NCBI GenBank assembly: GCA_046331095.1
Contig: JAXLRM010000003.1
Coordinates: 62,001-126,000, forward strand
DNA: 64,000 bases
Source of the DNA: JAIBAC01 sp046331095
Lineage (GTDB): Bacteria > Actinomycetota > Acidimicrobiia > UBA2766
Direction: 5' to 3'
In this document: in pieces, positions 40,600-48,935 of the stretch
Numbering within the stretch: position 1 is the stretch's first letter
How the letters are laid out: every line of letters starts with the position of its first letter
Translations under genes and position numbers: made by a program
The notes under the pieces: generated by a model
Databases searched by the model: none
The model's input: only the letters and a program-made list of their open reading frames with translations
What the model was told of the DNA's origin: nothing

Positions 40600-41436
40600 A
40601 TGGGCTTTCCCGGACCTTCTCTGGCCGAGCGCCTCGGGCGCGACCCCGACGCACGTCCGGTCGTGTTCAACGGCGACGACCTCGGCATGTGCCGGGCCCA
40701 GAACGAGGCGACGCTGGCGGCTCTCGTCGACGGGCACCTCTCGAGCGCGACGCTGATGGTCCCGTGCCCGTGGGCGTACGCGGCGGCACGGGACGCGATC
40801 GCCGCGAGTGCACCCGTGGGCGTGCACCTCACGCTCACGTCGGAGTGGGACCGCTACCGGTGGAGGTCCCTCACCGGCGACCCGAGCCTCGCCGACGCCG
40901 ACGGCTTCCTGCCGCGCGACCTCGGCGGCCTGTTCGCGACGGCCACCCTCGACGCCGCGCGGGCGGAGTGCTTCGCGCAGGTCGAGCAGGCCCTCGCCTG
41001 GGGCGTCGACGTCACCCACGTCGACTCACACATGGGCGCGAACCAGGTCCGTGAGGACTTCTTCGACATCTACCTCGACGTTGCCGCCGAGTTCGACCTG
41101 CCGCTGCGCATGGCGCCGATCGTGCTCGAGGAGCCCCAGGGCTTCCCCCAGCGGGACGCCGCCGCGGCCAGGGGGCTGTGGTTCTGCGACGACCTGGTGC
41201 TCGCCGGCGGCGACGCCGACCTGTGGCGCGGCCTCCTCGAGCTCCGCCGGCCCGGCGTGACCGAGTGCTTCGTGCACGCCGCACTGGACACCCCCGAACT
41301 CCACGCCGCGGCGGACGACGCCGACCAGCGTGTCACCGACCACCGGCTCGCGACGTCGCCCGAGTCGCCCTTCGCGGGCCTCGACCTCGTCACCTACACC
41401 GAGATCCGCGACGCCCAACGCGCGGCCCGCGGTTGA
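40600..41436 (+). CDS. YdjC/ChbG-family carbohydrate deacetylase
   Basis: 278 residues. ChbG-type metal-dependent deacetylase fold: VVFNGDDLGMC (catalytic Asp pair), PVGVHLTLTSEW (metal His), THVDSHMG (His-Asp-His motif) and a C-terminal CFVHAALDTPEL. These enzymes remove acetyl groups from chitooligosaccharides or related sugars. ATG 40600 has TAGCCT at 40586-40591, 8 nt upstream. The promoter lies where a YefM N-terminus would have been, suggesting a past deletion joined the two. Convergent with the methyltransferase across a palindromic repeat. Confidence 0.88.
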   Translation: MGFPGPSLAERLGRDPDARPVVFNGDDLGMCRAQNEATLAALVDGHLSSATLMVPCPWAYAAARDAIAASAPVGVHLTLTSEWDRYRWRSLTGDPSLADADGFLPRDLGGLFATATLDAARAECFAQVEQALAWGVDVTHVDSHMGANQVREDFFDIYLDVAAEFDLPLRMAPIVLEEPQGFPQRDAAAARGLWFCDDLVLAGGDADLWRGLLELRRPGVTECFVHAALDTPELHAAADDADQRVTDHRLATSPESPFAGLDLVTYTEIRDAQRAARG

Positions 41437-41442
41437 TTCCGG

Positions 41443-41516
41443 CTTCTGGGCGCGCACACCCCACGTGGATGCGGTAAGCGCGCCCAGAAGGGGATTTCGC
41501 CGGGTAGGCGCGCCCA
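41443..41516. repeat. GGGCGCG-family palindromic element, copy 1
   Basis: CTTCTGGGCGCG (41443-41454) and CGCGCCCAGAAG (41479-41490) are perfect 12-bp arms; a tail GGGATTTCGCCGGGT plus GGCGCGCCCA follows. The tail and arm core recur at 51967-52040. It sits between convergent genes, so it could act as a terminator. Confidence 0.75.
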
Positions 41517-41524
41517 GGTCGCGT

Positions 41525-42181
41525 TCACCGCTTCACGCCGAGGGCGGCGCCGTTCTGGGTGAGGAGGTAGGCGAACTCGACGTCGGGGTGGTCGCGGCCC
41601 CAGCGGACCATCACCTCCTGCTCCCCCGGCCGCAAGGCGTCGTCGACGAGGACGCGCGCGCCGGGGGCGAGACGGTCGCAGACGACGTCGAGCGCCGGGC
41701 CGCGCGCCGTCGGCGACGCACCGGCGGTGGGCGGGCCGTCGACGACGAGGAGGTCCACTCCCCCGGCGAGGGAGCCGAGCGCGGCGGTGTCGTACCAGAC
41801 GCCGAAGCCGTGGTCCCCCTCGATGAGGGGCGCCGTGTGCACGGTCGCGAACCGCTCGAGGTCGTGGCGGCGCAGGTAGCCGCGGGTCACGTCGGCGTAG
41901 ACGGGGTCCGATTCCAGCGACGTGACGTGGCCGTCGATTCCGTGGCGGCGCAGCGTCGCGGCGGCGATCACCGTCGACGCGCCGCTGCCGCACTCGACGA
42001 CCACGCGCGGTCCCGGACGGCAGTCGAGCACGACGTTGACGAGGCAGACGCCGAAGAGCGGGTCGATCGCCCAGTCCCCCAGCGGCGGCAGCGGCGCGCT
42101 CAGCCCCAACGTCGAGTACAGGGCGGTGAGCGCCTCCGTGCGGCGCCAGAGAACGTCGAGGCCTTGCGATGTGTCGGACAT
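41525..42181 (-). CDS. class I SAM-dependent methyltransferase
   Basis: 218 residues. Rossmann motif I is VVVECGSGASTVIAAATLRR (about 60-79), motif II HVTSLESDP (acidic residue binding the SAM ribose) and the strand-4 motif VDLLVVDGPP. It fits the Methyltransf_24/O-methyltransferase group; the acceptor is unknown. It is divergent from the haloalkane dehalogenase gene with only 19 bp between the start codons. CAGACT (42188-42193, minus strand) is its -10-like element, 6 nt from ATG, and overlaps the -10 of the neighbour. Confidence 0.88.
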   Translation of the reverse strand: MSDTSQGLDVLWRRTEALTALYSTLGLSAPLPPLGDWAIDPLFGVCLVNVVLDCRPGPRVVVECGSGASTVIAAATLRRHGIDGHVTSLESDPVYADVTRGYLRRHDLERFATVHTAPLIEGDHGFGVWYDTAALGSLAGGVDLLVVDGPPTAGASPTARGPALDVVCDRLAPGARVLVDDALRPGEQEVMVRWGRDHPDVEFAYLLTQNGAALGVKR

Positions 42182-42200
42182 CGGGGCAGTCTGGCGCGCC
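42182..42200. promoter_or_regulatory. bidirectional leaderless promoter
   Basis: In the 19 bp between ATG 42181 (minus) and GTG 42201 (plus), CAGTCT (42187-42192, plus) and CAGACT (42188-42193, minus) overlap by five bases. They are 8 and 6 nt from their start codons. One near-palindromic hexamer pair appears to serve both genes. Confidence 0.5.
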
Positions 42201-43109
42201 GTGGAGATCTACCGCACCCCCGACTCCGGCTTCGACACGATCGGCGACTTCGCGTGGGAGCCGCAATACACCGAGGTGCCCGCCGGCGACGCCTCCCAGA
42301 CCCTGCGGATCGCACACGTCGAGGCGGGCCCCCACGACGGCGCACCGGTGCTGTGCATGCACGGCGAGCCGTCGTGGTCGTACCTGTACCGCCACATGCT
42401 CCCGGTCTTCGCCGACGCCGGCCTGCGCGGCGTCGCACCGGACCTCGTCGGCTTCGGCCGCTCCGACAAGCCCGTCGGCACGGGCGAGTACACCTACGCC
42501 CGCCACGTCGAGTGGATGCTGGCGTGGCTGCGAGCTGTCGACCTCGGCGGGATCACGCTCGTGTGCCAGGACTGGGGCGGCCTCGTCGGGCTGCGCCTCG
42601 TCACGGCCGAACCCGACCGCTTCGCCCGCGTGGTCGTCGCGAACACGTTCCTGCCCACGGGTGACCGCCACCCCGGCGACGCGTTCCTGGCATGGCGCAA
42701 GTTCAGCCAGGAGACGCCGAAGTTCCCGGTGGGCGCGATCGTGAACATGGGCTGCACGACCGACCTCGCGCCCGAGGTGATCGCCGCGTACGACGCGCCG
42801 TTCCCCGAGGAGCACGCCAAGGACGGCGCCCGCGCGTTCCCGCTGCTCGTGCCGGTCTCGCCCGACGACCCCGAGTCGGCGCCGAACCGTGGCGCGTGGG
42901 AAGTCCTGCGGCGCTGGCACAAGCCGTTCCTCACCGCGTTCTCCGACAACGACCCGATCACCCGCGGTGCCGACACGGTGTTCCGGGCCGAGGTGCCCGG
43001 CGCAGCCGGCATGGCCCACACCACGATCGAGGGCGCGGGCCACTTCGTCCAGGAGGACCGCGGCCCCGAGCTCGCCCGCGTGGTGGTCGACCTGGTCCGC
43101 TCGACCTGA
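42201..43109 (+). CDS. haloalkane dehalogenase (HLD-I / DhlA-like)
   Basis: 302-residue alpha/beta hydrolase that would cleave carbon-halogen bonds by hydrolysis. Oxyanion/halide motif HGEPSWSYLYRHM (Glu56 as in DhlA), nucleophile Asp124 with halide-binding Trp125 in VCQDWGGLVGLR, and the catalytic His in GAGHFVQED near 285. DhlA-type features are stronger than epoxide hydrolase ones (no lid tyrosine pair seen). GTG 42201 is set by the overlapping -10 8 nt upstream and matches the DhlA-like N-terminus. Convergent with the GH38 gene, 5 bp apart. Actual halide substrates need assay. Confidence 0.88.
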   Translation: MEIYRTPDSGFDTIGDFAWEPQYTEVPAGDASQTLRIAHVEAGPHDGAPVLCMHGEPSWSYLYRHMLPVFADAGLRGVAPDLVGFGRSDKPVGTGEYTYARHVEWMLAWLRAVDLGGITLVCQDWGGLVGLRLVTAEPDRFARVVVANTFLPTGDRHPGDAFLAWRKFSQETPKFPVGAIVNMGCTTDLAPEVIAAYDAPFPEEHAKDGARAFPLLVPVSPDDPESAPNRGAWEVLRRWHKPFLTAFSDNDPITRGADTVFRAEVPGAAGMAHTTIEGAGHFVQEDRGPELARVVVDLVRST

Positions 43110-43114
43110 TCGGG

Positions 43115-45415
43115 TCAGCGTTCGACTTGGAGGCGCACGCTCACGATCGAGCGCCGCAGCGGGACAACCGCCGCACCCGCGTCGACGCGCAGCGCCTCGC
43201 CGTCGCGCTCGAGCACGTCGCACTCACGCGCCGCGACGACGGTGCCGAAGTTCGCACGCACGCGCACGCTCGCGCCGACGGCGAACGGCGCCATGAGGCG
43301 CACGACGACGCCGCTGCCGCGGGTTGCACGCTTGACCGCGAGCACCTCGACGCGGTCGTCGTCGACGTCGACCACGGCGGCGGCGGCATCGGCGAGGGCA
43401 CGCCCGCCGGGGTCCGCGGCCGCGTCGGGCCAGAGTCCGTGCCAGACGCGGGTCGCGGTGGCGGCCCCTCCCCCGGCGACCACGGCTAGCTCGCAGGCCT
43501 GCTCGCCCGGCTCGTGCCCGGCGGCGGGCATCCCCGGGATCGGCAGCCACCCCCACGCGCGCTCGTGGGTGGCGTTGCGGCCGCAGACCACTTGCGCGGT
43601 CCCGTCCGCATCGACGGACACGGCGGTCGGGTGGCGCACCAGCACGAGCGTCTCGCGGCCGCCGCCGGTGAGCACCGCCCAGCGGTGCAGCGGCCAGTAG
43701 GTCGGCTCGAACCAGCGCTGCAGCGGCCGCTCGACCACTCCCCCGGGTGCGTCCATCACGATTGCCTCCACCGGATGGCCGCAAGCCACGTCGAGCGTGA
43801 CGGTATGTCGCCGGGGCACCCGCGTCGACAGGCGTGCGCGCCAGGCCCCCGGGCTCCCCGCGTCCCCGACGCCGCCGAACCCGATATCGCCGAACTCGCT
43901 GCGCACCAGCGCCCCCCCGACCCCGACCTCAGCGCCGGCACTCCCCTCCCCCGCCACAGGCGCCGACGCCACACGTGCGAACCGCCCCCCGGCGAACTCC
44001 TGGCCCATGCGCCACAACCCGCCCGAGTCCGCCCACGTCGTGGCGGTCACACCCTCCACAGCCGGGGCTTCCGCTTCGGCGCGGGCGGCACCCGGGGCCG
44101 GTGCGGCCTCGACGCCGACGGAGAGGCGCGCGAGGACTCCCGAGGCCGTGGCACGGGCGCGGTCGAGCCAGGGCATCTGCTCTGCGCGCACCACGCGGTC
44201 GGGCGAGGTGCCCGTCACGAAGTCGTGGTGGTTGGACACGCACGCCGTGTACCACGCGTCGTCCAGAGCGCCCTCCGTGTCGGCGCCTGCGCCGCGTGCG
44301 GCTGCGGCCACGTCGAGTGCCTCGGCGGCCAACAGGTCGCCCACGAGGGCGGCGGCCGCCTGCTTGAGTGCCGGGCGCGAGCTGTAGAAGCCGCTCCAGT
44401 ACGGGTTCGGGTCGAGCGCGATGCGGGCGAGGCGGTCGCGGTGGAACGCGACGAGGCCGAGGTGGTCCTCGAGCGCGGCGCACACCGCCCAGATGCCGGT
44501 CGCCTCGAAGTGGTTGGCGTTGAAGCGGTCCAAGAGGCCGACGAGGCCGCGGATCGGCGACGCGAAGTCGTAGCCCACGGGGCAGAACAGGTACGGCGTC
44601 GGCGACACCGCGGCCAGCTTCGCGACGAGGCCGCGGATGCGCTTGGCCACGTGCGCGTCGCTGCGGGCCGGCACCGCGAGCGGGTACCCGCTCACCCGGG
44701 TGGCGCCCCGGTGTGCGAGGAGCTCGCCCATGCCGTAGCCGTGGCTGTTCCAGTGGCACAGCACCTCGGCACCGCCGGGGCCGGTCCACACGAAGTCGGC
44801 GGCGCGCGCGTCGACGAGGCGCTGTGCCGCCGAGCCCGGCCGCGGGAAGCGCCGCGGCAGCTCCCAGTCGGCGCCCGGGAAGAACATTCCGTCGACACGG
44901 GTGATCGCGGCCATGTCGCAGCCGAGCGCCGCGAGCATGTCCGCCAGGGCGGGGCTGTGCCCGAAGCTGTCGGGGAAGTACGCGACGCGGGGGTCCTGGT
45001 CGAGGCCGACCGAGGCCAGCCACTCGCGGCCGACGAGGTAGTCGCGCAGGATCGCCTCGGTGCGTGGCAGCAGCGTGTCGGGCGTGGTGACGCCGGTGCC
45101 GCTGAGCCGCAGGCGACCCTCGGCGACGAGCGCGCGGATCTCGTCGCGGCGGCGGGGGGTGCGCTCCCAGTACATGCGCAGGAAGAAGACGCACTCGATG
45201 CCGAATACGCGCCGCTCCTCGGCGGCGAGCTCGTCGAGCACACGATCGAGTGTGCGCTTGACGCGCCAGCGCCAGTAGCCCTCGCTCGTCAACATCCAGT
45301 CGGGGTCCCAGTGGGTGGACTCGCCCACGACGAGAACGTGTTCGGCATCGGCGGGGATGCCGAGCCGCTCGCGTGCGGCCGCCTCGGTGACCGCGCCCCG
45401 GACCGTAGGGATCAC
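43115..45415 (-). CDS. glycoside hydrolase family 38-like alpha-mannosidase
   Basis: 766 residues, no signal peptide. N-terminal GH38 domain: metal ligands His35 and Asp37 in ESTHWDPDWML, nucleophile Asp149 in YFPDSFGHSPAL, and further VSNHHDFVTGTSPDR (about 405) with metal-binding His. The C-terminal beta domains (about 480-766) are more divergent. The THWDPDW form differs from the usual HxHWDREW, so the substrate is uncertain. GTG 45415 overlaps the murA stop (GTGA), making this the third gene of a coupled arsC-like/murA/GH38 operon. A link to cell-wall or glycan turnover is possible (inference). Confidence 0.8.
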   Translation of the reverse strand: MIPTVRGAVTEAAARERLGIPADAEHVLVVGESTHWDPDWMLTSEGYWRWRVKRTLDRVLDELAAEERRVFGIECVFFLRMYWERTPRRRDEIRALVAEGRLRLSGTGVTTPDTLLPRTEAILRDYLVGREWLASVGLDQDPRVAYFPDSFGHSPALADMLAALGCDMAAITRVDGMFFPGADWELPRRFPRPGSAAQRLVDARAADFVWTGPGGAEVLCHWNSHGYGMGELLAHRGATRVSGYPLAVPARSDAHVAKRIRGLVAKLAAVSPTPYLFCPVGYDFASPIRGLVGLLDRFNANHFEATGIWAVCAALEDHLGLVAFHRDRLARIALDPNPYWSGFYSSRPALKQAAAALVGDLLAAEALDVAAAARGAGADTEGALDDAWYTACVSNHHDFVTGTSPDRVVRAEQMPWLDRARATASGVLARLSVGVEAAPAPGAARAEAEAPAVEGVTATTWADSGGLWRMGQEFAGGRFARVASAPVAGEGSAGAEVGVGGALVRSEFGDIGFGGVGDAGSPGAWRARLSTRVPRRHTVTLDVACGHPVEAIVMDAPGGVVERPLQRWFEPTYWPLHRWAVLTGGGRETLVLVRHPTAVSVDADGTAQVVCGRNATHERAWGWLPIPGMPAAGHEPGEQACELAVVAGGGAATATRVWHGLWPDAAADPGGRALADAAAAVVDVDDDRVEVLAVKRATRGSGVVVRLMAPFAVGASVRVRANFGTVVAARECDVLERDGEALRVDAGAAVVPLRRSIVSVRLQVER

Positions 45416-46731
45416 GCCACGGTCTCGACGATGTCGAGGCCGAGGGCTGCGAAGTTCTCCACGGGGCGGTTGTAGCCGCGGTCGAGGTGGTGGGTGCCGA
45501 GCAGCGTCGTCGCGCCCTCGGCGGCGGCGGCGGCGAGGACGTACGCGAAGCCGCCGCGAATGTCGGGCACCGTGATCTCGGCGCCGTGCAACGGCGTCGG
45601 GCCGCGCACGACCACCGAGTGGCCCGCGCTCGAGTAGTGGAAGCGGCACTCGGAGCCGCCGAGACACGTGTCGAAGACCTCGATCTGCGCGCCCATCTCG
45701 TTCAGCGCACGCACGTAGGGGAAGCGGCCCTCGTAGACGGTCTCGTGCAGGACGCTGAGGCCCTCGCACTGGGTGAACAGCGCCACCAGCGGCGACTGCC
45801 AGTCGGTCATGAAACCGGGGTGCGTGCCGGTCTCGACCGCCGCAGACCGCAGACTGCCCGGCTCCGCCGACGCCGCCACCCAGTCGTCGGTGATCTCGAA
45901 GCGCGCGCCCATGCGGTGCAGCGTCGAGATCGCGGTCACGAGGCGGTCCTGGCTGCAGCCGTGCACGCGGACGCGCCCGCCGGTGATCACACCGGCGACG
46001 AGGTAGCTGACCGCCTCGATGCGGTCGCCCTGGAGGCGGTGATCGGCGCCGGTGAGGCGTTCGACGCCTTCGATCACGAACTGGCGGTCCGGTCGCATCT
46101 CGACGATCGCGCCCATCCGCTGGAGGAAGAGGGCCAGCTCGATCACCTCGGGCTCGATCGCGGCGTTCTCGAGCACGGTGCGGCCCTCGGCCAGGCACGC
46201 GGACAAGAGGATGGTCTCGGTCGCGCCGACACTCGGGTAAGGGAGGCGCAGGTGGGTGCCCCGCAGGCGTTCCGCCTTCGCCTCCAGGCCGTCGGGGGTG
46301 AGCTCGACGTCCGCGCCCATCCGGATCAGCGCCTCGACGTGGAAGTCCACCGGCCGTGCGCCGATCTCGTCGCCCCCGACGAGGGGCACGAACGCCTCAC
46401 CGGTGCGGTGCAGGAGCGGGCCGACCATGAGGATCGGGATGCGGTTGAGGCCCGTGAACGTCAGCGGCACGCGTCCGGACTCGATCTTCTCGGGCTCCAC
46501 GACGACGCGGCCGGGGTCGACGCCGACCTCGCAGCCGAGCGCCCGCAGCATCCCCGCGGTGATCTCGACGTCGCCGACGTCGGGGGTGTTGGTGATCGTC
46601 GACGCCGAGTCGCCCATCAGCGCGGCGACCATGTGCTTGGTCACGGCGTTCTTGGAGCCGCGCACGGTCACGTCGCCGTGGAGCGGGCCGACCGGCTCGA
46701 TGTGCCAGCGCGCCTGGGCCGACGGCGCCAT
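45412..46731 (-). CDS. UDP-GlcNAc 1-carboxyvinyltransferase-like (MurA family), Cys-to-Asp variant
   Basis: 439 residues, EPSP synthase/MurA fold. It transfers enolpyruvate from PEP to UDP-GlcNAc, the first step of peptidoglycan synthesis. GSKNAVTKHM keeps the Lys-Asn pair; LVGGDEIGARPVDFH aligns with the loop carrying the catalytic Cys115 of E. coli, replaced here by Asp121. The same change makes mycobacterial and chlamydial MurA insensitive to fosfomycin (established). KNAVTKH in place of the usual KNA(A/S)LP is unusual, so this may be a paralogue rather than the housekeeping MurA. ATG overlaps the arsC-like stop (TGATG), and the stop overlaps the GH38 start. Confidence 0.88.
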   Translation of the reverse strand: MAPSAQARWHIEPVGPLHGDVTVRGSKNAVTKHMVAALMGDSASTITNTPDVGDVEITAGMLRALGCEVGVDPGRVVVEPEKIESGRVPLTFTGLNRIPILMVGPLLHRTGEAFVPLVGGDEIGARPVDFHVEALIRMGADVELTPDGLEAKAERLRGTHLRLPYPSVGATETILLSACLAEGRTVLENAAIEPEVIELALFLQRMGAIVEMRPDRQFVIEGVERLTGADHRLQGDRIEAVSYLVAGVITGGRVRVHGCSQDRLVTAISTLHRMGARFEITDDWVAASAEPGSLRSAAVETGTHPGFMTDWQSPLVALFTQCEGLSVLHETVYEGRFPYVRALNEMGAQIEVFDTCLGGSECRFHYSSAGHSVVVRGPTPLHGAEITVPDIRGGFAYVLAAAAAEGATTLLGTHHLDRGYNRPVENFAALGLDIVETVA

Positions 46732-47090
46732 CAGTCCGGCTCGAGCAGTTCGAGGACCCGCTCGGGCGGCCGGCCGATCACGGCCCGCCCGTCCTTGACG
46801 ATCACGGGGCGCTCCATCAGCCGTGGGTGCTCGGCGAGGAGGTCGGCGACGGCGTCCACGGTCTCGTAGTCGGCGGCGTCGAGGCCGAGCTCCCTGAAGT
46901 AGGGGTCCTTGCGCACGAGCGCTGCGGGCGGGTCGTCGAGGATGCCGATCAGCGCCACGATCTCGTCGCGAGTCGGCGGGGTCTTCAGGTACTGGACCGA
47001 GTCGAACTCGACGCCGCGCTCGCCGAGGATCGAGCAGGCCCCACGTGACTTGCTGCAGTTGGGGTTGTGGAACACGGTGATCGACGCCAT
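46731..47090 (-). CDS. ArsC/Spx-family reductase-like protein
   Basis: 119 residues, thioredoxin-fold ArsC family. The redox Cys is in FHNPNCSKSRGACSIL (Cys12), followed by the typical YLKTPPTRDEI, LVRKDPYFRELGLD and RPVIVKDGRAVIGRPPERVLELL. It would reduce arsenate with glutathione/glutaredoxin if a true ArsC, but YfgD-like members have no proven substrate, and no ars efflux gene is present. ATG 47090 has TATCCT at 47098-47103, 7 nt upstream (leaderless), so this is the operon's first gene. TGATG overlap with murA. Confidence 0.88.
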   Translation of the reverse strand: MASITVFHNPNCSKSRGACSILGERGVEFDSVQYLKTPPTRDEIVALIGILDDPPAALVRKDPYFRELGLDAADYETVDAVADLLAEHPRLMERPVIVKDGRAVIGRPPERVLELLEPD

Positions 47091-47138
47091 GGGCGCCAGG
47101 ATAGGTGTCCTCGTCCGCAGGTCGAGGGGCCTTGCGTG

Positions 47139-47490
47139 CCAGATCGCCACGCTTGGAGCACCAGCCGGCCAGATCGCCACGCTTGGAGCACCAGCCGGCC
47201 AGATCGCCTCGCTTGGAGCACCAGCCGGCCAGATCGCCTCGCTTGGAGCACCAGGCGCCACCCGTGGCCGCGTGGTGAGCCCCAGCCGGCCGGACCCCGT
47301 TGGTCAGTTGACGAGGGTGTCCTTGAAGGGGACATCCTTGTGCTCGGCGGGGAAGCCCCGGCTTCCGGCGTGGCTCGCCGCCCAAGCTTGGAGCACGTGC
47401 CTGCCAGATCACCCGCTTGGAGCACGGCAGCGCCGCATTTGGCGCTGCGGTGCTCCAACCCCCCGGCTTTGGCCGCGTGGTGCTCCAAGC
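47139..47490. repeat. 30-bp tandem repeats and inverted copies of the TTGGAGCACC family
   Basis: Four head-to-tail 30-bp units (GCTTGGAGCACC then AGCCGGCCAGATCGCC) have GCTTGGAGCA at 47151, 47181, 47211 and 47241. Two more divergent copies lie near 47386 and 47415, and inverted copies GGTGCTCCAA at 47449-47458 and 47479-47488. The inverted copies can pair with any direct copy. The 425-bp gap 47091-47515 contains no gene; it also holds a duplicated gene end at 47303-47356. There are no unique spacers, so it is not a CRISPR array. Confidence 0.8.
47303..47356 (-). pseudogene. duplicated 3' end of the neighbouring acyl-CoA dehydrogenase
   Basis: TCAGTTGACGAGGGTGTCC (from 47303) and the following 17 or so bases repeat the last codons and stop of the acyl-CoA dehydrogenase at 47516-47553 with one substitution; GCTCGGCGGGGA then matches again after a short gap. 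It is a decayed copy of the gene's last 15-20 codons about 210 bp away. Confidence 0.75.
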
Positions 47491-47515
47491 CTGACCGCCG
47501 TGTCGCGTTGGCGTG

Positions 47516-48802
47516 TCAGTTGACGAGGGTGTCCTTGAAGGGGACGTCCTTGTCGACGCGGGGCTCGGCGGGGAGGCCGAGGACGCGTTCGCCGATGATG
47601 TTGCGCTGGATCTGGTCGGTGCCGCCCGCGATCGACACGGCCGGGCTCATCAGGGTCAGCAACTGCGCCATGCCGCCGAAGGGAGCGTCGGCGCCGTTGA
47701 GCATCGCGGCCCCGTCGAAGAGCGGCATGAGCGTGTCGCGTGCCTGACGCACGAGATGGGACGCGGCGAGCTTGCCGGTCGAGACCTCGGGTCCGGGGGC
47801 GAGCCCGCGTGACGTCGCTGCGCTGACGCGCAGGCCCGTGTACCGGCTGATCTCGACGAGGCTGTACAGGAGGGCGAGGTTCTGACGTGTGATCGCGTCG
47901 CCTCCCTTACCGCTCACCTGTGCGACCATCGACAGCACCGGCCCCGCTCCCCCGCCCAGGAGGGTGCCGAGGCCGCCGAACTCACCGGCCTCGGGCTTGG
48001 CGCGCTCGCCTGCGGGGGAGCCGAGGTCGGCCTTCTCGAAGAGACGCCCGCCGCCCATGAAGTTCGACGACTGCGCCCCGAGGCTCTGGCGCTCGTTGGC
48101 GAGGGTCGTCATCGTGACACCCCAGCCGCCGTCGACCGCGCCGATGACGTTGTCGTGGGGCACGCGCGCCCCGCTGAAGAACACCTCGTTGAACGTCTTG
48201 CCGCCCGACATCTCCACGATCGGGCGCACCTCGACGCCGGGCTGGTCCATGTCGATCACGAAGAACGTGATCCCCTTGTGCTTGGCCACGTCGGGGTTGG
48301 TCCGCGCGATCAGGATGCCCCAGTCGCTGAACTGCGCACCCGAGGTCCACACCTTCTGGCCGTCGACGACCCACTCGTCGCCGTCGCGCACCGCCCGCGT
48401 CTGGATGCCGGCGAGGTCGCTGCCCGCGCCGGGCTCGCTGAAGAGCTGGCACCACATCTGCTCGCCGAGCACAGCCGGAGGGACGAAGCGGCGCTTCTGC
48501 TCGTCGGTGCCGTGGGCGATGATCGTCGGGCACGCGAGCATGATGCTCACCCCGGTGGGCGCCGGCGCGCTCCCGACCGCACGGGCCTCCTCGGCGACGA
48601 CGCGGCCCAGGTGGCTCGGCAACCCACGCCCGAACCAGTCCCGCGGCCACGTGGGCAGGCCCCAGCCCGACTCGGCGAGGAGGCTCCACCACTCCCCCAG
48701 GGACAGCGCCGCGTCCCAGTTGGCCTCGAACCAGCTCCGCGCCTCGTCCCTGACCGCTCCGGCCTCGTCCGAGTCCTCGACTTCGACCTCGACCGCTGCC
48801 AC
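47516..48802 (-). CDS. acyl-CoA dehydrogenase
   Basis: 428-residue FAD enzyme of beta-oxidation type. FAD/substrate motifs: CQLFSEPGAGSDLAGIQT (about 117-134), DGQKVWTSGAQFSDWGILIART and the C-terminal AGGTDQIQRNIIGERVLGLP. An insert between about 255 and 300 is Gly-rich (GGGRLFEKADLGSPAGE ... GGLGTLLGGGAGP). Chain length and steroid or acyl specificity cannot be told. GTG 48802 follows GGGGGAG; a TAGCCT hexamer at 48837-48842 is a likely -10 with a leader of about 30 nt. The last codons were duplicated into the downstream repeat region. Confidence 0.92.
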   Translation of the reverse strand: MAAVEVEVEDSDEAGAVRDEARSWFEANWDAALSLGEWWSLLAESGWGLPTWPRDWFGRGLPSHLGRVVAEEARAVGSAPAPTGVSIMLACPTIIAHGTDEQKRRFVPPAVLGEQMWCQLFSEPGAGSDLAGIQTRAVRDGDEWVVDGQKVWTSGAQFSDWGILIARTNPDVAKHKGITFFVIDMDQPGVEVRPIVEMSGGKTFNEVFFSGARVPHDNVIGAVDGGWGVTMTTLANERQSLGAQSSNFMGGGRLFEKADLGSPAGERAKPEAGEFGGLGTLLGGGAGPVLSMVAQVSGKGGDAITRQNLALLYSLVEISRYTGLRVSAATSRGLAPGPEVSTGKLAASHLVRQARDTLMPLFDGAAMLNGADAPFGGMAQLLTLMSPAVSIAGGTDQIQRNIIGERVLGLPAEPRVDKDVPFKDTLVN

Positions 48803-48935
48803 GGCTCCCCCTCGTCTCCGCTCTGCGACGCCCGCAGGCTATGCCGCCCACCCACCTGCGCCCCAGTCAGCGGGCCACGATTGCGAGTGTCCCTGCTTCG
48901 GCCTAGCCTCGATCCTCAACCGGTCGTAGGGAGGC

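Noticed and set aside
47139..47260. Possible CRISPR array (30-bp regular repeats)
   Set aside because: Units are contiguous with no unique spacers, and no cas gene is present.
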